This document shows, one piece after another, positions 57,435 to 64,000 of a stretch of DNA of 64,000 bases. The translations under genes and the position numbers were made by a program. Position 1 is the first letter of the stretch; every line of letters starts with the position of its first letter. The notes under the pieces were generated by a model, which saw only the letters and a list, made by a program, of their open reading frames with translations, did not search any database and was not told where the DNA came from. This DNA is from Thermaerobacter sp. PB12/4term (GTDB taxonomy: Bacteria; Bacillota; Sulfobacillia; Thermaerobacterales; Thermaerobacteraceae), in the NCBI RefSeq assembly GCF_003403315.2, contig NZ_CP048407.1, positions 558,001 through 622,000 on the forward strand, written 5' to 3'.

Positions 57435-57454
57435 ATGCAGTTTAATGCAGTTTA
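57435..57454. repeat. Tandem decamer repeat
   Basis: ATGCAGTTTA occurs twice in direct tandem (57435-57444 and 57445-57454), overlapping the stop of the EamA gene and lying about 95 bases upstream of the YojF-BshB2 start. Might be an operator. Confidence 0.5.
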
Positions 57455-58638
57455 ACCCTTCGCCAGAAGGCGCGCCTCTCCCTGCGCAGCGGGGCCGGGC
57501 ACCAGGTCCACCGGGGCGCGGCGGCCCACGGCCACCACGGCCGCCACCGCGAGGGCCGCCAGCACCGTGATGCCGCCCACCGGCTCACCCAGGCCCACCC
57601 TGGCGGCCAGCAGGGTCAGGAAGGGCTGCAGCAGCTGGAGCTGGCTGGTGCGGGCCACGCCGGCCAGGGCCATGGCCCGGTACCACAGGACGAACCCGGC
57701 CAGCTGGGTCACCCCGGTGATGTACATCCACGCCAGCCAGGCCAGCACCACCTTGTCCAAGGGCACCGGTGCGGGGGAAGGGAGGGCCCCGCCGGCGGCG
57801 CCCGCAGCCGGACCTGCGGGCGCCACCGGTCCTGGCACCGGTCCTGCTGGCGGCCCGGCCACCGGCCCGGCAGCGCCGGCGGCGCCGGGGAGGGCAGTCA
57901 TGGCGGCCGTGGCGGCCAGGGTGACGGGCAGGGCCACCCACAACCCCCAGGCGATGGGGAGGAACCACTATGGCGGCGGGCCAGGCGGCCGCCTGCGGCG
58001 TGGCCGGCGGCCGCCGCCACGATGGCCGCCAGCATCCAGAGGTCGGCCGGCCGGGGCTTGCCGGCGCCCATGTAGACCGCAAATCCGGTGACCACCCCAC
58101 TGCCCGCCAGCGCGGCCATCCAGAAGCGGCCCGACGGGCGCTCCCCGGCCCGCCACGTGGCGAAGCCCGAGGTTAGCAGCGGGAGCAGGCCCAGGAGCAC
58201 GGCGCCGTGGGCGGACGGAAGGCGGGTCAGGGCCAGGGTGGAAAACCACGGAAATACGGTGACGGTGCCGAAGGCCACCAGCAGCACCCCCGGCCAGTCG
58301 TCCCGGGGCGGCCACACCGGCCCGCAGGGTCTCCGGCCGCCGGGGCACCGCCGGGCCGCCCCGGGATTCGGGGTGTTCCGGGCCTTCCGCCGGTTGCGGG
58401 GACTCCGGCCCGTCAGGATCCCGGCCGCCAGGGCGGCCAGCACCGCGGCGCCCGCGGCCCGGCCGGGTCCCACCAGCCCCGGCGGCAGGACCTCGAGAGC
58501 CAGCCGGGTGGCGGGCAGCGTCAGGCTGAAGAGGGCGACGGCCAGAAGGCCGAGGGTTGCTCCCAGCAGGCCCTGGCGCGAGTCCGGCTGCCGGGGCGGA
58601 TGGCCGGTCGTGGGGGCGGTAGTCGAGGCCGCGGGCAC
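57452..58638 (-). CDS. EamA/DMT-family transporter, interrupted by a frameshift
   Basis: The N-terminal half (from the GTG at 58638) holds five or six spans with LGLLAVALFSLTLPATRLAL, PSAHGAVLLGLLPLLTSGFA and the end of domain one. The C-terminal half is in another frame and starts after position about 57964 with FLPIAWGLWVALPVTL, continuing with LAWMYITGVTQLAGFVLWYR and LLQPFLTLLAARVGLGEPV, the classic EamA end. Adding one base within 57964-57972 joins the frames as LARRHS-WFLPIAWG. A Gly/Pro-rich loop is also inserted in each half. Drug/metabolite exporter by family; substrate unknown. Pseudogene or sequencing error. Confidence 0.75.
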
Positions 58639-58788
58639 GGGATCTTCACCCTTCGCGCGGCCGGGGTGCCGGCCGCTACCGCACCATACGCCGGGGCGGC
58701 CCGGATGGTGCTGCCACGCCTGCCGTGGCGGCGGGGACGCCCGAAGCGGTGCGGCCTGCGTTCCCCGGTCCGGGCGGCATGGCGCCCC

Positions 58789-60096
58789 TTAGCCAAGCGC
58801 CCGCAGGTCCCGGACCACGCCGTCCAGGGTCCGGGCGGTGGCGGGGTCGAGCGCCGCCAGGGCCTGCGCCTCCACCTCCATGGCGCTGAGATAGAGCCGG
58901 GCCTGCAACGCCTTCCGAGCCTGGCTGCGGGCCGCGCGGGCCAGGGTCAGGGCCCGCCGGTACCGGCCGGTCGCCAGTTCCAGGGAGGCCAGGTCCGTCA
59001 GGGCGCTGGCGATCCCGTCGGTCCGCCCCGCCCGCCGGTAAGCCCGCAGGCAGTCGAGCAGCCGCCGGCGGCCTGCCCGGAAGGCCCCTTGCCGGATCTG
59101 CACCAGGGCCAGGTCGTGGTGGGCCAGGAGGAGCCGTTCGGGGTCCCGTCCCCGGTACAAGCGGATGGCCCGTTCCAGGTGGTAGGCGGCCAGATCCAGC
59201 CGGCCCAGGGCACAGCAGCAGCAGCCGAGACCGTGATGGCAAGCCGCCACCAGGCTGCGCGGCAGGCCCCGCACCGGTACCGGCACCGGAAGCGCCACCG
59301 GCGGCGGGGCGGTCCGTGCAGGAGGGCCGGCCGGGCCGGTCCAGTCCGGCGGGGCGGCGGGCTCCACGGCACACCCGGCGGAAGCCGCGGTTGCGCTCGC
59401 CGGCCCGGTTCCTCCGGCACCGGCCAGCCCCCCGGGCAGGCCCACGGCGTAGGCAGCGGCAGCCTCCTCGTACGCCCCCTGGCGGAACAGGGTGCTGCCA
59501 AGGGCCACGTGGGCACGGACCCGGTCGGCCGGGCGGGTGGCCGCCGCCGCGGCCAGCCGGAAGGCCTCCGCGGCCACGGCCAGTTCCTCCCGCTGGAAGG
59601 CCAGCTTGCCCCGGGTGTAGTGGAGACGGAAGGCCGTCCCGGGCGGGCAGCGGTCCAGGGGGACGCGGGGCAGCAGCTGGAGGGCGGCAAACAGGTGCTG
59701 GCTGGCGTCGTCCGGTCGATTCCCGGAGGCCAGGGCGTAGGCCAGCTCCACGTGCACCGCCAGAAGGAGTGGCGAGTCGTCCTCGTGCTGGAGCAGTTCG
59801 AGGGCCAGGCGATAGGACTCCACGGCCTCGGCGTACCGCCGGCGGCCGGCATACCGGCGGGCCCGCCGGACGTAGTCATGGATCACCCGGCTGCGGGTGA
59901 AGGCGTCTTCATCGCCCAGGAAGTAGGCCACGGGTTTGCCGAGACGGCCGGCCAGAAGCTGCAGGGTCGGCAGCGGCGGCACCACCTCGTTGGCCTCGAT
60001 GCGGCTGATGTACGAGCGGTCAAAGAGTCCGGCGGCCAGCTGTTCCTGGGTCATGCCCAGCTCGCGGCGCCGGGCACGGATGCGGTCGCCGATCAT
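58789..60096 (-). CDS. HTH-TPR transcriptional regulator (RRNPP-like peptide receptor candidate)
   Basis: 435 residues. An N-terminal XRE helix-turn-helix (residues 1-65: RRRELGMTQEQLAAGLFDRS, then YISRIEANEVVPPLPTLQLLAGRL) is followed by tetratricopeptide-like helices over residues 75-435, interrupted by a Pro/Ala-rich loop (about 225-275). HTH plus a long TPR array is the architecture of RRNPP regulators (PlcR, PrgX, NprR, ComR) that bind secreted signalling peptides. The ATG lies 150 bases from, and divergent to, a small exported propeptide gene. The DNA target and ligand are inferred, not shown. Confidence 0.85.
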   Translation of the reverse strand: MIGDRIRARRRELGMTQEQLAAGLFDRSYISRIEANEVVPPLPTLQLLAGRLGKPVAYFLGDEDAFTRSRVIHDYVRRARRYAGRRRYAEAVESYRLALELLQHEDDSPLLLAVHVELAYALASGNRPDDASQHLFAALQLLPRVPLDRCPPGTAFRLHYTRGKLAFQREELAVAAEAFRLAAAAATRPADRVRAHVALGSTLFRQGAYEEAAAAYAVGLPGGLAGAGGTGPASATAASAGCAVEPAAPPDWTGPAGPPARTAPPPVALPVPVPVRGLPRSLVAACHHGLGCCCCALGRLDLAAYHLERAIRLYRGRDPERLLLAHHDLALVQIRQGAFRAGRRRLLDCLRAYRRAGRTDGIASALTDLASLELATGRYRRALTLARAARSQARKALQARLYLSAMEVEAQALAALDPATARTLDGVVRDLRALG

Positions 60097-60156
60097 GGGC
60101 GGCCCTCCCTTCGCGATGCGGCGGCGGCCCGGATCGCGCCGTGCAGCCCGTGGCGT

Positions 60157-60168
60157 TCACGCCCGTGA
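60157..60168. promoter_or_regulatory. Candidate operator between the regulator and propeptide genes
   Basis: Inverted repeat TCACG-CC-CGTGA in the 150-bp divergent region. Only the symmetry and position support it. Confidence 0.35.
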
Positions 60169-60246
60169 GGGGCCGGCACGCCGTGGACAGGCGGCCCTGC
60201 CTCATCCTGGACATCGATACTCCCACCGTGGCCGGAGGGTGAGGAC

Positions 60247-60501
60247 ATGATCAGGGTTCGGTGGCTGGCGGCGGCAACCCTGTTGACATGGCTGACATGG
60301 TGGGCGGTGGCCGGAGCCGGCTTGACGGGCCGGGCGGTCGCTGGGGGTGCCGGGTTGGGCGGCCCGGCGGGACCGGTGACCGGGCTCGGGCACGAGTCCC
60401 CCGGCGCGGAGCTGCGGGCCGACCTCATGGGGCCCGGCATCCCTGACATGTGGCGGCTGGCCGACCTGATGGGACCCGGGGTTCCGGACATGTGGAGCTA
60501 G
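60247..60501 (+). CDS. Exported signalling-peptide precursor candidate with two C-terminal repeats
   Basis: 84 residues; ATG preceded by GGAGGGTGAGG. Basic start MIRVRW, then a hydrophobic stretch to about residue 24 as in an export signal. A Gly-rich spacer follows. The C-terminal 27 residues are two near-identical units: ADLMGPGIPDMWRL (58-71) and ADLMGPGVPDMWS (72-84). The two DNA copies differ at several third positions but only once (Ile/Val) in protein up to the Trp, so selection seems to act on the peptide. The gene is divergent from an HTH-TPR regulator and has its own terminator. The likely product is one or two secreted pheromones; the mature form is unknown. Confidence 0.8.
   Translation: MIRVRWLAAATLLTWLTWWAVAGAGLTGRAVAGGAGLGGPAGPVTGLGHESPGAELRADLMGPGIPDMWRLADLMGPGVPDMWS
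60418..60501 (+). repeat. Two 42-bp coding repeats (pheromone-like units)
   Basis: 60418-60459 and 60460-60501 encode the same peptide core with changes mostly at synonymous third positions. Confidence 0.85.
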
Positions 60502-60528
60502 GTCTGCCCACCCGAAGGCCCCCATGAG

Positions 60529-60561
60529 CGGCGGCGGTGCGCTGGCACCGCCGCCGCGGCT
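60529..60561 (+). terminator. Terminator after the propeptide gene
   Basis: A 12-bp stem, CGGCGGCGGTGC with GCACCGCCGCCG, 4-base loop, followed by CGGCTTTTA. Confidence 0.75.
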
Positions 60562-60618
60562 TTTAGGCCGGCTCCGGCGCGCATCCTAACGGCAGGCAGG
60601 AAAACGGAGGGATGCACC

Positions 60619-60960
60619 ATGGCCGGTAAAAGGTTGAACGGGCATAGCCGCCCGGGCGGTGCCGGTCGGGCGGGAGCCGAACCCGGCCGCGCGGCGGCCG
60701 GCACCCGCGGCACCGGCAAGGCCGAGGGGGAGGAGGAGCCCGCCGGGGTCCCGGACGGCGGTGAGCGCGAAGCGGTGGCAGCGGGGGGAGGCGGTGCCGG
60801 CGGCGCCGTGTGGAATGCGGTGCAGGCGCCGCTGCACGAGATCGTCGACCTGGCCCGGGACCTGGAACGGCATCTGGAAGGCGCCCACGGGGCGCGGGCC
60901 CACCGGTTGCGCCAGCTGGCGGAGGAAGTGGTGGCAAGGCTCCGTCCCGGCGAGGAGTGA
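60619..60960 (+). CDS. Small hypothetical protein
   Basis: 113 residues with an ATG behind GGAGGG. The first 60 residues are Gly/Ala/Glu-rich and low in complexity. The last 50 residues (AVWNAVQAPLHEIVDLARDL, then ERHLEGAHGARAHRLRQLAE) look like two amphipathic helices. I recognise no family. Lies downstream of the propeptide terminator, so it is probably transcribed separately. Confidence 0.5.
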   Translation: MAGKRLNGHSRPGGAGRAGAEPGRAAAGTRGTGKAEGEEEPAGVPDGGEREAVAAGGGGAGGAVWNAVQAPLHEIVDLARDLERHLEGAHGARAHRLRQLAEEVVARLRPGEE

Positions 60961-61209
60961 GATCCGGCAGGGAGAACAGCGGGCGGGAACCGCCGGCCGG
61001 AAAAGGCCCAGAGCCGCGCGGGATCCGGCGTTGAACACAGGGGCTTCGGGGCGGCGGGCCTGCCCGGCGGGACCAGGCCGGTTCGGGGCCGGCGCGGGGC
61101 CGGAGCCGGGCGGGGCAGGGGCGGTTCAGGGCCGGGGCGGCTCGGGACTGGTGCGGGCGCCGTTCGGGACCGGGGCCGGGGCGGTTCCCCGCCGGCCCTT
61201 TGCCTCAGG

Positions 61210-61641
61210 TCATCCTGCCTTCTGGCAGCGGCTGCAGTAGCCGTACACCTCGAAGGCGTGCCCGAGCACGCGGAAACCGGGGTCCTGGGACGGCACGGCC
61301 TGCAGGGTGGCCGTCGGGCACCACTCCACGCAGAAGGAGCGGCCGCAGGCCACGCAGACGAAATGGTGGTGGTGGCGGTCGTCCCCCTGGTACTCGAAGC
61401 GGGTGCCGTCCCGTCCCTGCAGGTTGACGGGGCTGATCAAGCCGCAGCGGGTCAGCACGGTCAGGTTGCGGTAGACGGTGTCCACGCTCACCCGGGGGTG
61501 GCGGGCGCGAACGGCATCGGTCACCTCCCGGGCCGTGACGGGACGCCCCGCCCGCATCACCGCTTTGAGGATCTCCATCCGCTGGGGCGTCACCTTCAGC
61601 CCCCGCTCCCTGAGCCGCTGTACCGCGCGCTGCAGGTTCAC
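61210..61641 (-). CDS. Fur-family metal regulator, probably Zur
   Basis: 143 residues, normal Fur length. The winged helix has GLKVTPQRMEILKAVMRAGR and VSVDTVYRNLTVLTRCGLI. Metal-site residues are in DRHHHHFVCVACG, and the structural Cys pair repeats near the end as YCSRCQ. GTG start. Fur, Zur, PerR and Mur share this fold; divergence from a znuC-znuB-like transporter favours zinc. Both divergent promoters carry a GGAATATTC element, consistent with autoregulation. Confidence 0.88.
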   Translation of the reverse strand: MNLQRAVQRLRERGLKVTPQRMEILKAVMRAGRPVTAREVTDAVRARHPRVSVDTVYRNLTVLTRCGLISPVNLQGRDGTRFEYQGDDRHHHHFVCVACGRSFCVEWCPTATLQAVPSQDPGFRVLGHAFEVYGYCSRCQKAG

Positions 61642-61789
61642 TCCGGTTCCCTGCCTTTGCTACCTAAAATGACATGATGGTCAGGCGGCGATCGGTGCCC
61701 CTCCGCCGGGTTCACGGGGCAACACCGGCGGGCATGCCGCCGGGGCTGGACTCTGGCCCGGGGAAGGTGGCCATGGCCGCGTGCTGTCC

Positions 61790-61798
61790 GGAATATTC
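61790..61798. promoter_or_regulatory. Candidate Fur/Zur operator half, regulator side
   Basis: GGAATATTC, lying about 16-24 bases downstream of the predicted start of the leftward regulator promoter. The same nonamer recurs at 62009. Confidence 0.5.
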
Positions 61799-61820
61799 AG
61801 AATAAGCTGATCCTTTCTCC

Positions 61821-61849
61821 AATCTAACCTGCCACCTTCGTTGTGTCAA
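61821..61849 (-). promoter_or_regulatory. Promoter of the Fur/Zur-family regulator gene
   Basis: On the minus strand: -35 TTGACA (61844-61849), 17-bp spacer, -10 TAGATT (61821-61826). Confidence 0.7.
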
Positions 61850-61972
61850 AACCGAGGGACAACGGCCTGAGAACATAGGCGGTAGACGCGGGTGGGCCAC
61901 CGCCGGCCGCCACGGCCGGCGGTCTCGTCCGGTCGCGGCGCACCGTGCCGTGCCCGGCAGCAGGACCAACCC

Positions 61973-62002
61973 TTGACAGGCTGCCTGGTGCCCATCTATT
62001 AC
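61973..62002 (+). promoter_or_regulatory. Promoter of znuC-znuB
   Basis: -35 TTGACA (61973-61978) and -10 CTATTA (61996-62001, 17-bp spacer) or TATTAC (18-bp spacer). Confidence 0.7.
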
Positions 62003-62008
62003 TGGATA

Positions 62009-62018
62009 GGAATATTCC
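62009..62018. promoter_or_regulatory. Candidate Fur/Zur operator, znuCB side
   Basis: Perfect palindrome GGAATATTCC placed at the expected transcription start of znuC, a position suited to repression. Confidence 0.6.
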
Positions 62019-62063
62019 GATTGAGCTGCGGGAAGCACCCGTAGCGGAAGGCAGGTCCAGGAC

Positions 62064-62963
62064 ATGCCGGATATGGAGCGGTCCGCGACACCATGCAAAG
62101 GCCTCGGCGGGACGAACCCGGGGGCGGGGCCCGGGCGGGGTGCCTCCGCTCGCGGTGCTGCCGCCCGGACCGGTTCGTCCGGACCGGCGCCCGCCGGCGA
62201 GGCGGCCCCGGTGGTGGTGGAACTCGAGGCGATCCATTTCGCCTACGGTACGGAACCTGTGCTGGAGAACGTGTCGCTGGTGGTGCGGCGGGGCGAGTTT
62301 CTCGGCCTGGTGGGACCCAACGGTTCGGGGAAGACCACCCTCTTGCGCATCCTGCTGGGCCTCCAGGCGCCCACTCGGGGGCGGGTGCGCCTCTTCGGCG
62401 AGGACATCGCCGCCTTTCGCCAGTGGTGGCGGGTGGGCTACGTCCCCCAGCGCCCGGCGGCCCTGGCCGGCGGCTTCCCCGCCACGGTGGAGGAAGTGGT
62501 GGCCACCGGGCTGGCGGCGGGTGGCCGTGGCCGGGCCGGCTCCGGCAGTAGCCCCGCCGGACCGCCACCGCCCCGCTCCCCCCGGGAGGCCCTGGCCCTG
62601 GTGGGGATGGAGCACCTAGCCCACCGGCCCATCGGCCGGCTTTCCGGCGGGCAGCAGCAGCGGGTCTTCCTGGCCCGGGCCCTGGTCAGCCGCCCGGAGC
62701 TTCTGGTGCTGGACGAACCCCTGGAGGGGGTGGATGCGGCCACCCAGGAGCGGTTCTACGGTCTGGTGCGGCGGCTGCGGGAGCAGGAGGGGCTGACGGT
62801 CATCATGGTGTCCCATGACATCGGCGTCGTCAGTACCGAGGTCAGCACCCTGGCCTGCCTCAACCGGCGCCTGTTCTTCCACGGGGCGCCGGAAAGGCTG
62901 GAGCCCGGTGCCATGGCGGAGCTGTACGGCTTCCCGGTGACCACCGTCGACCACCGCCATTAG
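62064..62963 (+). CDS. znuC: Metal (probably zinc) ABC transporter ATPase
   Basis: 299 residues. Walker A GPNGSGKTTLLRILLGL is near residue 91, signature RLSGGQQQRVFLARALV, Walker B LLVLDEPLEGVD, and H-loop IMVSHDIGVVS. The sequence resembles the ZnuC/MntB/TroB group: VGYVPQRPA followed by TVEEVVATG. About 50 low-complexity residues precede the fold, and a Gly/Ser/Pro insert of 25 residues lies before the signature. Zinc specificity is inferred from the divergent Fur-family gene. Confidence 0.9.
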   Translation: MPDMERSATPCKGLGGTNPGAGPGRGASARGAAARTGSSGPAPAGEAAPVVVELEAIHFAYGTEPVLENVSLVVRRGEFLGLVGPNGSGKTTLLRILLGLQAPTRGRVRLFGEDIAAFRQWWRVGYVPQRPAALAGGFPATVEEVVATGLAAGGRGRAGSGSSPAGPPPPRSPREALALVGMEHLAHRPIGRLSGGQQQRVFLARALVSRPELLVLDEPLEGVDAATQERFYGLVRRLREQEGLTVIMVSHDIGVVSTEVSTLACLNRRLFFHGAPERLEPGAMAELYGFPVTTVDHRH

Positions 62964-63119
62964 GCGGGGTGGCTCGAGGCGGCGGCCCGGCCGGCGCTGG
63001 AGGCCGGAGGTCCGCTGGAGATCGGCGGCGGGCGGGGCTTCCGGCGGCCCGGCCCGGGTCCGACGCCCCGGGGCGGCGGGTCGGGCGGAAGGGCAGGGGA
63101 GTGCCGAACCCAGGAGGAG

Positions 63120-63977
63120 GTGGCCGGGCTGACCGGCCTGGTGGGGATGGTTCAGAGTCTGGCGGGGATGTTTCAGTACGACTTCATGGTCCGCGCCCTG
63201 GTGGCCGGGACCCTGGTGGGCCTGCTGGCGCCGGTGGTCGGGCTCTTCCTTGTGCTGCGGCGCCTCTCGCTGATGGGCGATGCTCTGGCCCACGTGGCCC
63301 TGGCGGGGCTGGCCGGGGGACTCTGGCTGGGGGTGTACCCCACCGGCGCGGCCCTGGGCCTGGCGGCCGCGGCCGGCGCGGCCATGGAGGCCTTGCGCGC
63401 CCGGTACCGGCGGCACGGCGAGCTGGCAGTGGCCATCACCCTGTCGACGGCGGTCGCCCTGGCGGCCGTGTTCTTCAGCCTGGGAGGGACGGCGGGCCTG
63501 GATCTCTTCGCCTACCTGTTCGGCAGCGTGCTGACCGTCGCCCCGGCGGACGTGACGCTGATCGGCGCCCTGACCGTGGTGGTGCTGGCGGTGGTGGCCG
63601 CGCTCTACCGGGACCTGCTGGCCGTCACCCTGGACGAGCAACTGGCGCAGGTGGCGGGCCTGCCTGTGGGCGCGCTCAACGCCCTCTTCACCATGATGGC
63701 GGCGGCCGGAGTGGCGGCCAGCATGCGGGTGGTGGGCGTGCTGCTGGTCTCGTCCCTGATGGTCCTGCCCGTGGCGGCCAGCCTGCAGGTGGCCCGGAGC
63801 TTTCGCGGCGCACTGGGGCTCGCCGTGGTCTTCGCCCAGGCCGCCGTCTGGGTGGGGCTCAGCACGGCCTACTGGATGAACCTGCCCCCCGGCGCCACGG
63901 TGGTGCTGGCGGCGGTGGTGGTGCTGCTGGGCACCCTAGTGGCCAGGCGGGTCTGGCCCGAGCTGGGGCCGGCGTGA
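63120..63977 (+). CDS. znuB: Metal (probably zinc) ABC transporter permease
   Basis: 285 residues with about eight or nine spans, ABC-3 family. Family segments are FLVLRRLSLMGDALAHVALAG near residue 45, AVTLDEQLAQVAGLPVGALN and GVLLVSSLMVLPVAASLQVA. The GTG at 63120 touches its ribosome binding site (CAGGAGGA), so a start a few codons downstream is possible. The substrate-binding subunit (ZnuA) is not in the window and may lie to the right. Confidence 0.9.
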   Translation: MAGLTGLVGMVQSLAGMFQYDFMVRALVAGTLVGLLAPVVGLFLVLRRLSLMGDALAHVALAGLAGGLWLGVYPTGAALGLAAAAGAAMEALRARYRRHGELAVAITLSTAVALAAVFFSLGGTAGLDLFAYLFGSVLTVAPADVTLIGALTVVVLAVVAALYRDLLAVTLDEQLAQVAGLPVGALNALFTMMAAAGVAASMRVVGVLLVSSLMVLPVAASLQVARSFRGALGLAVVFAQAAVWVGLSTAYWMNLPPGATVVLAAVVVLLGTLVARRVWPELGPA

Positions 63978-64000
63978 AGCGGCAGGTTGCGGTGGAAGGG

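Noticed and set aside
60093-60525. Minus-strand ORFs antisense to the propeptide gene
   Set aside because: They mirror the repeats but have no ribosome binding site and overlap the divergent promoter region; the plus-strand ORF has start signal, export signal and terminator.
60961-61209. G-rich imperfect repeats near 61070-61190
   Set aside because: The units (GGTTCGGGGCCGG-like) are too irregular to call a tandem repeat with confidence, and no gene or terminator with a T-tract is seen.

Overview
The window is 64 kb of very GC-rich chromosomal DNA with many GTG and TTG starts and strong Shine-Dalgarno sequences. Its regulators are of Firmicutes type: a T-box, an FMN riboswitch with a terminator, a BirA-like operator, a YojF/BshB2 bacillithiol enzyme and an RRNPP-like receptor. 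Together with Taq-type carboxypeptidase and family 5 uracil-DNA glycosylase, this suggests a thermophilic high-GC Firmicute, most like Thermaerobacter. That assignment is inference; no rRNA or other phylogenetic marker was available.

Layout. 0-2.4 kb: end of an ABC-2-type membrane system. 2.4-6.2 kb: serine T-box (UCC specifier), class V aminotransferase and serA, then an unlisted 42-aa membrane protein. 6.3-11.3 kb: complete livJHMGF branched-chain amino acid importer. 11.5-15.1 kb (minus): enoyl-CoA hydratase, FemX-like protein and alanine racemase. 15.5-19.2 kb: M32 carboxypeptidase, thiamine-binding-type protein and DHA2 exporter. 19.3-20.3 kb (minus): two-LysM protein. 20.5-22.7 kb: FMN riboswitch followed by pdxS-pdxT. 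22.8-23.8 kb (minus): bioY behind a BirA-like box.

23.8-34.0 kb: a full arginine pathway, argC-J-B-D-F-G-(MOSC)-H, behind one good promoter. 34.2-37.7 kb: MFS transporter, then DmpA-type peptidase and family 5 UDG on the minus strand. 38.1-42.0 kb: form II CO-dehydrogenase-like genes (coxS-L-M). 42.2-49.3 kb (minus): two exported proteins of unknown role, an FAD oxidoreductase, trehalose-6-phosphate synthase and a DUF4236-like/TPR protein. 49.6-52.8 kb (minus): glycine-betaine importer proX-V-W. 53.6-55.8 kb: a frameshifted subtilase. 56.1-58.6 kb (minus): a YojF-BshB2 fusion and a frameshifted EamA transporter. 58.8-60.5 kb: an HTH-TPR regulator divergent from a small exported propeptide with two C-terminal pheromone-like repeats. 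61.2-64 kb: a Fur/Zur-family regulator divergent from znuC-znuB.

Two systems stand out. The first is the HTH-TPR regulator plus propeptide pair, a candidate undescribed RRNPP-type quorum-sensing system. The second is an FMN aptamer whose P1 strand can form an 11-bp antiterminator, placed in front of PLP synthase rather than riboflavin genes. Many enzymes here also carry Gly/Ala/Pro-rich extensions or internal inserts, and several convergent gene pairs are separated by near-perfect GC hairpins without a T-tract.
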